Assembly (NCBI GenBank): GCA_902826615.1 | Contig: CADEFN010000001.1 | Coordinates: 434,001 to 498,000, forward strand | Reading direction: 5' to 3' | Source: an uncultured Gemmatimonadota bacterium | GTDB taxonomy: Bacteria > Gemmatimonadota > Gemmatimonadetes > Gemmatimonadales > Gemmatimonadaceae | DNA: 64,000 nucleotides | Part shown: positions 28,601 through 36,221 of the stretch, piece by piece | Position numbering within the stretch: the first letter of the stretch is position 1 | Layout of the letters: every line of letters starts with the position of its first letter | The notes under the pieces: generated by a model | What the model was told of the DNA's origin: nothing | Seen by the model: only the letters and a program-made list of their open reading frames with translations | The model's database searches: none | Position numbers and translations under genes: made by a program

Positions 28601-29271
28601 ATGTGGTGCTGTCCGTCGCCGACACCGGAACGGGCATGACAGACGAAGTGCGTGCGCGTCTGTTCGAGCCCTTCTTCACCACGAAGGACGTGGACCGGGG
28701 GAGCGGCATGGGGCTCGCCGTGTGCCACGGCATCGTCGTGCAACACGACGGGACGATTGAAGTGGAGAGCGTCCTGGGTGAAGGCACTACCATGCACGTC
28801 TGGCTTCCCGCGCAGGTGGCGCCCCAAACCGGACCGGCCGTTGTGCCGCCGCCAGTCGGGGCCCCGGGGAACGAGACCGTCCTCCTCGTTGAAGACGAAG
28901 CCGCCGTTCGTGAAGTGGCGCGCCGCACGCTGCTCATGAATGGCTATCAGGTGCTGGTGGCGCGCGACGGGCGCGAGGCACTCGACCTCGCCCAGCATCA
29001 GCTCCCGATGATCGATCTCGTGCTGACCGACGTCGTCATGCCCAAACTGGGCGGGCTGGATCTGGCGCGCTCGCTGCGACAGCAACGGGAGGACCTGCCG
29101 CTGGTCTTCATGTCGGGCTTCGTGGGCAACGAACCCGATCTCGAAGAGGCTCTCACGGCGCTCGGTCCGATGATGCCCAAGCCGTTCACGACAGAAGCAC
29201 TCGTCACCACCGTCCGGCGGGAGCTCGATCGATGGCGGCAGACTCCGCCATCGGGTACGCCAACGGGGTAG
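25639..29271 (+). CDS. Hybrid two-component sensor: periplasmic Reg_prop propeller, histidine kinase and receiver
   Basis: With ATG 25639 the protein has 1210 residues. A signal peptide is followed by two seven-bladed Reg_prop propellers (residues about 30-620; repeats such as GYLWLGTRRGLVRFDG, GRLWTGTSRGLVVRD, GSIWLGTSDQGVKLWDG), a Y_Y_Y domain (about 640-735), one transmembrane helix (about 747-766), a coiled coil, a HisKA domain with phosphoacceptor His840 in GGVAHEINNS, an HATPase domain (NLVMNARDAMPNGG, DTGTGM, GSGMGLAVCHGIV) and a receiver with Asp1131 (LVLTDVVMP). It senses an extracellular cue and passes phosphate to its own receiver. No DNA-binding domain is fused, so a separate output is needed. 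An alternative start is ATG 25600. Confidence 0.93.
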   Translation: MARRLGRVLGIVAMVVLVWPLRATGQANGASDRLAAGSWFLRTYEADQGLPETRVSAVTQTSNGYLWLGTRRGLVRFDGLNFTVFSPDNTPELLSFRVLSVATDREGRLWTGTSRGLVVRDRDGFSLVDTTQVPATGVWDVLQDSRGRIWVATEAGAYVGDGAHFRPLKGSPSFVYSLEEDARGRVWLAGRRALAWSEGEGATDVTSLFPQAQRFYDVIRDGNALWLGTRQGMQQVREDDNGTPRAGRLVSTKEGAVEHAVWALGRSVDGSIWLGTSDQGVKLWDGTALHDLEDTGAPGHSQVWGFHSDRRGRMWVATGVGLHRYQKSAFTTLNEGFAARSTWAVRGDGRGGIWATLDDGSVVRWDGQRFVTALGRSPRSVSSAVWRHRDGLLVAHGGEQLWDLKAGTSPQRAQLAGLPPTEVLGMWEDADGTLWLSTYDGMFRFDGTRTVKVNSELGLGPDDAPHEVVRDGKGRLILGRPGISIADGGRVRRYGAAEGLMDPDVMAVLPQGRNLWIGTADSGLYVLREDRITSLGHLDPRLNREILGIIEDNLGFLWLTSSFGLTRVSRGDLEAVASGRAQSVEVRSFDRGDGLPTTEFNSEFQSALYKHTDGSLWLPSYGGVVRVDPGQVARDTMPPQMHIERMVVDGTAQPIRDGLTFPAHANRVEFVVAATDALVPGRTRVQYRVDGLDSGWVDLGQRRTISVGPLRGGRYRLDVRAANEDGSWPARPVSLAFSVDLALYEYGWFIPGLVLLSVGLAAGVARVRQRRLEQRGRELTRVVEERTRDLEAARATLEGRVEERTAELAGELAERKRLEQQLVQAQKLEGLGRLAGGVAHEINNSMTGVLGFTELAAMAARGQPAVLQDLQEVRRAGERVASITRQLLTFARLQGSDRAEVDLGEVVEQLDRSLQQAAGDTVRIETITPAGLPRLRADRRQLEQVVINLVMNARDAMPNGGSITVRVVAQHLAESRNIGNRLLAAGSYVVLSVADTGTGMTDEVRARLFEPFFTTKDVDRGSGMGLAVCHGIVVQHDGTIEVESVLGEGTTMHVWLPAQVAPQTGPAVVPPPVGAPGNETVLLVEDEAAVREVARRTLLMNGYQVLVARDGREALDLAQHQLPMIDLVLTDVVMPKLGGLDLARSLRQQREDLPLVFMSGFVGNEPDLEEALTALGPMMPKPFTTEALVTTVRRELDRWRQTPPSGTPTG

Positions 29272-29274
29272 CCG

Positions 29275-30858
29275 TCAGCGGGCTACACCCGGGAGTTTGC
29301 TCGCCTGGTCGAAGAGGCTGAGAGTTGCCGCCACGTCCGCGTCCAGCAGCGCGTCGACCCGGAAGGCGCCCTGCTCTCCCCACTTGGCGTACGCGATGCC
29401 CCTGATCAGTTCAGTGCGGAGCAGGGTGTCGGCCTCCGCCGTTTGCGGAATGGCGATCTTGCGCTGCGCCGCTTCAGATCGGTAGTTGGTGATGGCGTCT
29501 GCCGGAAGGCTCAGCGTTCGGGCGAAGTCATCGAGTGTGCCGAGTGCGGCTGAACTTCCCACGTACCCTCCAGCCCAGGTGAGCGTCACACCCTGTTCCC
29601 GCAGGGATTCGAGCCAGCGCGGCGAGAGCCGCTCCATGGTGGAGACCACATCGGGAAAGACGCCACCTCCTCCGTACACCCGGCGTCCGCCGGTTGTCGT
29701 GCACGAGGGCCGACCGGTGGTGTCACGCGCGGCGCTGGCGCGTCGATAATACTCGTCCTGGCTGAGGCCCCGATACTCGCGCTGAATGGCGCGTCCGCAT
29801 GGGGTGCGGATCGTGCCCACCACGAGCATCATCACCGACCCGTCGGAGAGCGGAAAGCCACGCATCAGCAGTGACTTGCCAAAACTGGGGTGGCCGTAGA
29901 TCAGCGCGCGATCATGATCCTGAAGTGCGCCCGCAACCAGCTCCGACGCGCTGGCCGTTCCCTCGTTCACCATGACCACAATAGGGTAGCGCTTTTCCTG
30001 CTTCCAGAACGAGCGTTTGACGCGCCCCGTATCGGTCAACTCGGCTTTGCGCCCGCTCGATGTGTAGACAATCGTCCCCGCGGGCAGAAACTCGCCGGCG
30101 ATTCGGCTGGCCTCGCCCACCAGACCTCCACCATTGTCCCGCAAGTCGAGCACCAGCCGCTCCATGCCCTGTGACTGCAGTCGTTCGAGCGCGGCGCGCA
30201 AATCGGCGTCTACCTTGTCATTGTCAAACGTCGTGATGCGCACATACCCAGTGCCGGCTGACAACATGAAGGCAGCTGGTACGGCGGTGGCTTCTCCAAC
30301 ACGTTCGCGTTTGACGAGACGTTGCAGTGTGACGCGAGTGCCGTCGGAGCGGCGGCGCACCAGCGAGAGCGTGACCTGGGAATTTCGAGGGCCAGACAGA
30401 GTCAGCGCGAGTTCCTGGCTGCTCTGGGCCCGAACGGGGGCCCCGTCGATGGCCACGAGCTGGTCACCGGGAAGAATGTCAGCACGCGCCGCCGCTGACC
30501 CCGGGGTCACACTGGTAATCACCGGGGTGTCATCGACAAAACCGAAGTCGAGGGGGACGGGCGCGGACTTGCCCGACGCCAGTTCTGCCTCCTTGGTCGC
30601 ACTCAGCGGCACCGACGTGATGACGTAGGAATGCGGATCCGCGGCGCGCACCATGGCGCGCATGGCGGCCATGAGCAGGTCATGCGCATCCAGCGAATCC
30701 GGGTGATTGGTGCGGATCTGGTTGAGCACCTGGCTGAACATCTGGAGATCGTCGTAGGCCGTGCGCCGCCGGACGACCCGGGTGGTGTCCTGCGCGACCA
30801 GGGCGGGGGCGGCGATGCAGGCCACCACGCCTAACGTGAGTATCCGCCGCGGCGTCAC
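29275..30858 (-). CDS. S41 family C-terminal processing peptidase
   Basis: The 527-residue protein has a signal peptide, a PDZ domain (residues about 100-175, GFVDDTPVITSVTPGSAAARADILPGDQLVAIDG) and an S41 peptidase core: GYVRITTF, LVLDLRDNGGGLVGEA, Ser305 in GTASASELVAG, and the general-base lysine Lys328 in HPSFGKSL. It acts in the periplasm on the C-termini of proteins. A C-terminal extension of about 170 residues follows the peptidase core. GTG 30858 overlaps the TPR stop by 4 bases, so the two are translationally coupled and may work together, the TPR protein as adaptor (inference). Confidence 0.92.
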   Translation of the reverse strand: MTPRRILTLGVVACIAAPALVAQDTTRVVRRRTAYDDLQMFSQVLNQIRTNHPDSLDAHDLLMAAMRAMVRAADPHSYVITSVPLSATKEAELASGKSAPVPLDFGFVDDTPVITSVTPGSAAARADILPGDQLVAIDGAPVRAQSSQELALTLSGPRNSQVTLSLVRRRSDGTRVTLQRLVKRERVGEATAVPAAFMLSAGTGYVRITTFDNDKVDADLRAALERLQSQGMERLVLDLRDNGGGLVGEASRIAGEFLPAGTIVYTSSGRKAELTDTGRVKRSFWKQEKRYPIVVMVNEGTASASELVAGALQDHDRALIYGHPSFGKSLLMRGFPLSDGSVMMLVVGTIRTPCGRAIQREYRGLSQDEYYRRASAARDTTGRPSCTTTGGRRVYGGGGVFPDVVSTMERLSPRWLESLREQGVTLTWAGGYVGSSAALGTLDDFARTLSLPADAITNYRSEAAQRKIAIPQTAEADTLLRTELIRGIAYAKWGEQGAFRVDALLDADVAATLSLFDQASKLPGVAR

Positions 30859-32078
30859 GGTTTGATCCCCATCATGTCCTTGAGCGTGGCCTGGCGCGTC
30901 TTGATCTGCTGGTAGAGCGGATGGGATCGTGCCGCGCGGGCGAAGAACGCGTCATACGACTCGAGCGCCTTGGCGCCGTCGCCCTTGCGCTCGAAGAGCT
31001 GCGCCAACAGCGAATACGGCGAGGCCCACATCGGCTCGAGCTTCACCGCGTCCTGCAAGTGACTGATCGCACGATCCGCATCGCCAAAGCTGGCAAGGGA
31101 TGTGGCATAGATGAAATGCGGATACGGCTCCGTGGGCGCAGCCTGCACCGCCAGCTCCATCTCGCTGAACGCTGCTGCCGAATCCTTCAGCGTCGTGGCA
31201 AGGAGCCCCAGCCGCAGGTGCGCCGGATAGTAGGAGAGGTCCTCCTGCAGGGCTCGGCCATAGGCCTCGCGAGCACCATCGTTGTCGTCATTGGCTTCCA
31301 GCAATACCGCGATCCCGTGTTCCAGCACTGCTTTGGAATTGTAGAGAATCACCAGCTCCTTGGCGTCAGCGGCACGCATCTCGGTAAGAGCCGCCTGGAA
31401 GGACGCAATCGCGCTGTCCGAGCTTCCCGTACGGGCGAAGATGCGTCCCCGCTCGATGAGGTAGTATGCCTTCTTCTTCTCCCGCTTCATGATGTCGGCA
31501 TACAGCCGGAGGGCGTCATTGTTGCGCCCGTCAGCGGCCGCGACCCATGCCTGCGTGAACTGGTCGGCGCGACCCAGGTAGGAGTTCATGGCGAAGCTGA
31601 ACTCGGCGAGGTTCAGCTGACCGCCTGAGGTGCGGGCGTCGTCTTCCATGGCACGACGCACATACAACGTGAACAGGGTGCGGTCGAGCCGCTCGAAAAG
31701 GAACGGGTCGATGATCCGCGCACGGAACAGGAGCGAGTCGACGCGACGAAGATCCTTGTTGCCGCCATTGCGTCCGCGGCGCATGAAATTGTTGAGCAAC
31801 GACCGGTTGCGGGCCACTGTGCCGACCGCGTACCCGTAAATGGACTCCCCACTCGCCGGGTCCATCCGGGCCGCCCAGTAGAAGGCATCGGCGGCCAGGT
31901 CGGGATCCTGCTCCAGCATCTGCACCCCAAGCTGGAAGTAGGCACGGGCGTCGTTGGTGTCCGCGACACTGGCATGACGGGGACGCTTGGGCGCAGGGCC
32001 GAAGCGCTGGGCGCCAACGTCGCCGACGGAGAAGAAGACCAGGAGCAGAACAGTCAGGACGCGCATGGCAGGTACCAT
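30855..32078 (-). CDS. Exported TPR-repeat protein
   Basis: 407 residues with a signal peptide (RVLTVLLLVFFSVGDVGAQ) and several TPR units: ARAYFQLGVQMLEQDPDLAADAFYWAARMDP, YLIERGRIFARTGSSDSAIASFQAAL, PYPHFIYATSLASFGDADRAISHLQDAVKLEP and SPYSLLAQLFERKGDGAKALESYDAFFAR. It is the first gene of a pair with the S41 peptidase. TPR partners of processing peptidases (such as E. coli NlpI with Prc) are known and offer a model. The start could be ATG 32078 or ATG 32066; no ribosome site decides between them. Confidence 0.82.
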   Translation of the reverse strand: MVPAMRVLTVLLLVFFSVGDVGAQRFGPAPKRPRHASVADTNDARAYFQLGVQMLEQDPDLAADAFYWAARMDPASGESIYGYAVGTVARNRSLLNNFMRRGRNGGNKDLRRVDSLLFRARIIDPFLFERLDRTLFTLYVRRAMEDDARTSGGQLNLAEFSFAMNSYLGRADQFTQAWVAAADGRNNDALRLYADIMKREKKKAYYLIERGRIFARTGSSDSAIASFQAALTEMRAADAKELVILYNSKAVLEHGIAVLLEANDDNDGAREAYGRALQEDLSYYPAHLRLGLLATTLKDSAAAFSEMELAVQAAPTEPYPHFIYATSLASFGDADRAISHLQDAVKLEPMWASPYSLLAQLFERKGDGAKALESYDAFFARAARSHPLYQQIKTRQATLKDMMGIKP

Positions 32079-32291
32079 CAGGCGAGACTAACTCGCGAGA
32101 GAAATGTCAGGGGAGGCAAGCCCGGCAACTAATCGCTGACGCCAGCAGCGCGCAGCCGCTGCAATCTGGCGGCTTTCGGGCCGGAGTTTGTGACGCCGGT
32201 CCCAACTGTGACACAGCTGTGGATCGTTGGAGGTTCCGGTCTTGCCACGGACCACCCCATGCCCACACATCGTCACAATGTCCCAGGGCCC

Positions 32292-32342
32292 TTGACTCAG
32301 CGCCCCCGGCAATACATCTATCCATCCGCATACACGGATGGA
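32292..32342 (+). promoter_or_regulatory. Promoter with palindromic operator of the ArsR-methyltransferase/ahcY unit
   Basis: A near-consensus -35 box TTGACT is at 32292-32297. About 23 bases further, perfect inverted repeat TCCATCCG-CATACA-CGGATGGA (arms 32321-32328 and 32335-32342) ends immediately at the ATG of the regulator gene (32343). This placement covers the expected start of transcription and of translation. ArsR-type regulators bind such symmetric sites. No second copy is seen before ahcY. Confidence 0.6.
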
Positions 32343-33275
32343 ATGACGACCCAAGCCCTCGCTCACCTGACAACGCTCGCCGACCCCACCCGGGGAAGGC
32401 TCGTGCTCGCCCTCGAGTCACATGAGCTGACGGTGAGCGAACTCATTGCCATTCTTCAACTTCCGCAGTCGACCGTGTCTCGGCATCTGAAGGTCCTGTC
32501 GGAGGAAGGGTGGGTGACCTCCCGAGCCGACGGCACTTCGCGGTACTACCGGAAGGCGAACGACCAGGGCGACTGGACTGACCGCCTCTGGCTGGTGGTC
32601 AGCGAGGACCTGCGGACGTCGGCGATTGCCCGGCAAGACCTCGGCCGGCTCAAGGCAGTGGTGGGCGACCGGCGCCGCCGCTCGCGTGAGTTCTTCTCGT
32701 CGGTGGCAGGTCAGTGGGAACAGCTCCGCCGAGACCTGTTCGGATCGCGCCTCGACCTGCAGGTCGCCCTCGCCCTGCTCCCAAAGCACTCGGTTGTCGG
32801 AGATCTGGGCTGTGGCGATGGACAACTCTCGGCCATGCTCGCCCCCTGGGCCGAACGCGTGGTGGCGGTGGACGCCTCCACCCAGATGCTGGCCGCTGCC
32901 CGTGAGCGGCTGGCCGCGTTCAGCAATGTCGAGGTGCTGCATGCCGACCTCGAACGACTCCCCATTCCGGACGCATCACTCGACGTGGCCGTGCTCGCCC
33001 TGGTCCTGCACTACCTGGCCGATCCGCCGGCGGTGCTGGCCGAAGCGCACCGTGCGCTAAGACAGGGTGGGCGAATTGTCGTGGTGGACATGATGCCGCA
33101 CGACCGCGAGGAGCTGCGGCAGACGATGGGACATGTCTGGCCCGGCTTCAGTGACTCGCAGATGACCACATGGTTACGCGAAGCAGGATTTGACGACGTG
33201 CAGACGCGAGCGCTCCCTGCCGACCCTGAAGCCAGGGGACCGGCCGTGATGCTGGCTGGCGGAACCAGGACATAA
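32343..33275 (+). CDS. ArsR family regulator fused to SAM-methyltransferase domain (SahR-like)
   Basis: 310 residues. Residues 1-85 are an ArsR winged helix (LTTLADPTRGRLVLALESHELTVSELIAILQLPQSTVSRHLKVLSEEGW split here at family boundaries), without visible metal cysteines. Residues about 130-300 are a class I methyltransferase domain with VVGDLGCGDGQLSAMLAPWA, VVAVDAS, PDASLDVAVLALVLHYLADPP and RIVVVDMMPHDREE. This architecture is known for SahR, a SAM/SAH-sensing repressor of the methionine cycle in Proteobacteria. The next gene is ahcY (48 bases away), which fits sensing of SAH. The palindrome at the ATG is a likely autoregulatory site. Confidence 0.85.
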   Translation: MTTQALAHLTTLADPTRGRLVLALESHELTVSELIAILQLPQSTVSRHLKVLSEEGWVTSRADGTSRYYRKANDQGDWTDRLWLVVSEDLRTSAIARQDLGRLKAVVGDRRRRSREFFSSVAGQWEQLRRDLFGSRLDLQVALALLPKHSVVGDLGCGDGQLSAMLAPWAERVVAVDASTQMLAAARERLAAFSNVEVLHADLERLPIPDASLDVAVLALVLHYLADPPAVLAEAHRALRQGGRIVVVDMMPHDREELRQTMGHVWPGFSDSQMTTWLREAGFDDVQTRALPADPEARGPAVMLAGGTRT

Positions 33276-33323
33276 GCTGACCCAGAACCGTTCTTTCCCG
33301 ACTCTTCAACCTCTCCCTTTCTC

Positions 33324-34805
33324 ATGACATCAACGCTGCAGCCCGGTCATCTCACCGCTTCACCGATGGACCGCCCCGCTTTCAAAGTGAAGGACCTCTC
33401 GCTCGCCGAATGGGGCCGCAAGGAGATTCGCCTGGCCGAGGTGGAAATGCCGGGCCTGATGGCGCTGCGTGCCGAATTCGGCCCGAAAAAGCCCCTCAAG
33501 GGCGCAAAGATCATGGGGTCACTGCACATGACCATCCAGACCGCTGTGCTCATCGAGACCCTCGTGGACCTGGGCGCCGATGTGCGCTGGGTCTCCTGCA
33601 ACATCTTCTCGACACAGGACCATGCGGCGGCCGGCGTGGTGGTGGGCCCCAAGGGTTCGGTAGAAAACCCGCAGGGCGTCCCGGTCTACGCATGGAAAGG
33701 CGAAACACTCGAGGAGTACTGGTGGTGCACCGAGCAGGCGCTCATGTGGCCCGATGGTACGGGGCCCAACATGCTCCTCGACGATGGTGGCGACGCCACG
33801 CTGCTCATCCACAAGGGTGTGGAATACGAAAAGAGCGGCGTCGTGCCCGCCTTCAATCCCAAGACGGACTCCGAGGAATGGGGCGTGATTCTCCACCTGC
33901 TCCGTGACGAGCTCCAGAAGAACCCCGGCCGCTGGACAAAGGTTGCTGCGGACATCAAGGGCGTGACCGAGGAGACAACAACGGGAGTGCACCGGTTGTA
34001 CGACATGATGAAGGCCGGCACGCTGCTCTTCCCGGCCATCAATGTGAACGACTCGGTGACCAAGTCGAAGTTCGACAACCTGTATGGCTGCCGACACTCC
34101 CTGACCGACGGCATCCTGCGCGCCAGCGATGTGATGCTGGCTGGCAAGGTGGCGGTCGTGCTCGGCTATGGCGATGTAGGTAAGGGATGCGCGCAGGCAC
34201 TGCGGGGTCAGGGCGCGCGGGTGATCATCACGGAAATCGATCCGATCTGCGCCTTGCAGGCCGCGATGGAGGGGTACCAGGTCACCACGCTCGAAGAGGT
34301 GCTGAGCACTGCCGACATCTTCGTGACAGCCACCGGCAACATGAAGATCATCACGGTGGACCACATGCAGCGCATGAAGGACAAGGCCATCGTCGGCAAC
34401 ATCGGCCACTTCGACAACGAAATCGACATGGCCGGGCTCAAGGGCGCCGGTATTACCCGCATCAACATCAAGCCGCAGTTCGACGAGTACGTCTTTCCCG
34501 ACGGTCACTCGGTGCTGGTGCTGGCCGAAGGTCGTCTGCTCAACCTCGGCTGCGCCACGGGTCATCCCAGCTTTGTGATGTCGTCGTCGTTCAGCAATCA
34601 GGTCATTGCGCAGATCGAGCTGTTTGGCAACACGGCCAACTACGAGAAGAAGGTGTATGTGCTCCCCAAACACCTCGACGAAAAGGTGGCGCGTCTGCAC
34701 CTGGACAAGCTGGGCGTAAAACTCACCCGGCTGACCCCCGAGCAGGCCTCGTATATCGGGGTGCCGGTGGACGGTCCCTACAAGCCGGACCACTACCGGT
34801 ACTAG
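33324..34805 (+). CDS. ahcY: S-adenosylhomocysteinase
   Basis: 493 residues, standard for the long bacterial form. Signature blocks: [47 protein letters not shown], the active-site segment [13 protein letters not shown] (here YWWCTEQAL), the NAD-binding loop [18 protein letters not shown], and [12 protein letters not shown]; the C-terminus KPDHYRY carries the Lys-Tyr needed for NAD binding. It hydrolyses SAH to adenosine and homocysteine. It follows the ArsR-methyltransferase regulator and is probably cotranscribed with it. Confidence 0.98.
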   Translation: MTSTLQPGHLTASPMDRPAFKVKDLSLAEWGRKEIRLAEVEMPGLMALRAEFGPKKPLKGAKIMGSLHMTIQTAVLIETLVDLGADVRWVSCNIFSTQDHAAAGVVVGPKGSVENPQGVPVYAWKGETLEEYWWCTEQALMWPDGTGPNMLLDDGGDATLLIHKGVEYEKSGVVPAFNPKTDSEEWGVILHLLRDELQKNPGRWTKVAADIKGVTEETTTGVHRLYDMMKAGTLLFPAINVNDSVTKSKFDNLYGCRHSLTDGILRASDVMLAGKVAVVLGYGDVGKGCAQALRGQGARVIITEIDPICALQAAMEGYQVTTLEEVLSTADIFVTATGNMKIITVDHMQRMKDKAIVGNIGHFDNEIDMAGLKGAGITRINIKPQFDEYVFPDGHSVLVLAEGRLLNLGCATGHPSFVMSSSFSNQVIAQIELFGNTANYEKKVYVLPKHLDEKVARLHLDKLGVKLTRLTPEQASYIGVPVDGPYKPDHYRY

Positions 34806-34866
34806 CGCTGGCAGCCCCCGCGGACGCGGGGGGCGACCAAAAAGTCAGTGGAAATTCGGTTGGTGT

Positions 34867-34895
34867 GAACGGCCCACCCTCGCGGTGGGCCGTTC
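34867..34895 (+). terminator. Intrinsic terminator of ahcY
   Basis: A 12-base perfect stem GAACGGCCCACC / GGTGGGCCGTTC with loop CTCGC, followed by TGCTTTCT. A second GC hairpin (CCCCCGCG / CGCGGGGG, 34815-34832) lies just after the stop codon, so two signals stand in tandem. Confidence 0.75.
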
Positions 34896-34935
34896 TGCTT
34901 TCTAGGTTCCAGCTCCCCCAAATTCACCGGTCCTG

Positions 34936-35682
34936 GTGTCTTCACTCCTCAGTGCGTGGGCGTGGGTCGAAACGGTCTCGCTGGTCCTGATCGGCACACC
35001 CATCGTCTTTGTCGTGTTCTGCGTGACCGCCCCATTTGACCGCGGACGATACGCGGCGGGGCGCCTCTTCCGGCTCCTGGGCGTGACGTCGGTGCGCCTC
35101 AATCCCCTGTGGCGCTTCCGTACCTCGGGCGTAATGATCCGCGATCCGCGCCGCCCCTATGTGGCGGTGTCCAACCACGAGTCATACGCGGACATCTTTC
35201 TCATCTCCCACCTGCCGTGGGAGATGAAGTGGTTGTCGAAGGAGACCATGTTCCGCATCCCGTGTTTTGGCTGGATGATGCGCATGGCGGGAGACATCTC
35301 CATCAAGCGCGGGGAACGCAGCAGCACCGTCGCGGCCATGACGGCGGCGCGCGATCGCCTGGCCAAGCGTGTGAGCGTGATGATTTTTCCCGAGGGCACA
35401 CGCTCCCGTAACGACGACCTTCTCCCCTTCAAGGACGGCGCCTTTCGCCTGGCGCTCGAAACCGGGTCCCCCATCCTCCCGATCGTGGTGGCGGGAACGC
35501 GAAGCTGCATGGCGAAGGGCACCTTCAAGTTCCAGCGCGCCCGCGCGGAGGTTCGGGTGCTCGAACCCATCGAAACCGCGGGTCTCACCCTGGATCATGT
35601 AGCCGAGTTGCGCGACAAGACCCGCGCGCTCATTGATGAGGCGCGGAACGCACTCAAGCGAGAGCTCGACGCGCGGCGCTAG
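34936..35682 (+). CDS. plsC: 1-acyl-sn-glycerol-3-phosphate acyltransferase
   Basis: 248 residues with an N-terminal transmembrane helix (residues 10-30) and the four PlsC motifs: NHESYADIF (HX4D), RGERS following IKR, FPEGTRSRND, and ILPIVVAGTR. It adds the second acyl chain to lysophosphatidate in the inner membrane to give phosphatidate. GTG 34936 is the start; no close ribosome site is visible. It is downstream of the ahcY terminator and upstream of its own hairpin terminator. Confidence 0.93.
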   Translation: MSSLLSAWAWVETVSLVLIGTPIVFVVFCVTAPFDRGRYAAGRLFRLLGVTSVRLNPLWRFRTSGVMIRDPRRPYVAVSNHESYADIFLISHLPWEMKWLSKETMFRIPCFGWMMRMAGDISIKRGERSSTVAAMTAARDRLAKRVSVMIFPEGTRSRNDDLLPFKDGAFRLALETGSPILPIVVAGTRSCMAKGTFKFQRARAEVRVLEPIETAGLTLDHVAELRDKTRALIDEARNALKRELDARR

Positions 35683-35690
35683 AAAACCAA

Positions 35691-35713
35691 AGTCCCCGCT
35701 GCGGGCGGGGACT
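35691..35713. terminator. Shared terminator between plsC and the opposing small gene
   Basis: Nine-base perfect stem AGTCCCCGC / GCGGGGACT with a 5-base loop. The A-rich flank (agaaaaccaa) gives a T-rich tail for the minus-strand gene ending at 35718; the plus-strand side has a weaker GGGGTTACTC tail. Confidence 0.7.
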
Positions 35714-35717
35714 GGGG

Positions 35718-36065
35718 TTACTCTTCTTCGGGTGCGGGAACCGGCTCGCTGACCGGGGCAGCGGCTGGAGCCGCGGCGCCCGCGGTCGCTGTCGCTGGTT
35801 TGTCACGGCGCCAATGGGGGGTTGGCGGTGCCGCCCGTTTCACAAGCAGGGCTTCGTAATACGCCACGATCCGCGGACGTACTTTGGCCGGGGTGTCGCC
35901 CGGCTCGACGCGAAAGGGAGCGTAGCGCTGACGGTCGGCTGCAGATGAAACGCTGAACCACCACCAGTGATCGGGCAGGCTTTTAGACAGCCCTTCCACA
36001 CTCACGGAATAGGTCCGGCCGCCTTCCTCGAACTCGAACGGTGTCGGAATTGCCTTGGCTGCCAC
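35718..36065 (-). CDS. Small conserved-looking protein of unknown function
   Basis: GTG 36065 with AAGGA 6 bases upstream gives a 115-residue product beginning MAAKAIPTPFEFEEGGRTYSVSVEGL. A compact N-terminal half with DHWWWFSVSSAADRQRYAPFR and RPRIVAYYEALLVKRA is followed by an Ala/Pro-rich, acidic tail (EPVPAPEEE). The aromatic WWWF stretch suggests a small beta fold. Longer in-frame starts exist upstream but read poorly. Function unknown. Confidence 0.6.
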   Translation of the reverse strand: MAAKAIPTPFEFEEGGRTYSVSVEGLSKSLPDHWWWFSVSSAADRQRYAPFRVEPGDTPAKVRPRIVAYYEALLVKRAAPPTPHWRRDKPATATAGAAAPAAAPVSEPVPAPEEE

Positions 36066-36221
36066 GGAGAGTCCTTGAAGACAGTGACTAAAGCTAGCGG
36101 AACCCATACCCGTTTTGATCCCTTCGGGAGAAATCCGCCCCGCTGACGCGTTCGCGATTGACGCGGTGTCCATTCGCTATCTTCTTTCGTACCAGTGGTT
36201 TACCAACATCCAATCGGCTGA

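Noticed and set aside
32079-32342. SAH riboswitch before ahcY
   Set aside because: I could not find the conserved riboswitch core; the palindrome at the start codon and the ArsR-methyltransferase gene explain regulation better.
33519-34793. Open frame of 424 codons antisense to ahcY
   Set aside because: It lies wholly inside a certain gene, has His/Val/Leu-rich content typical of high-GC antisense frames, and no ribosome site.
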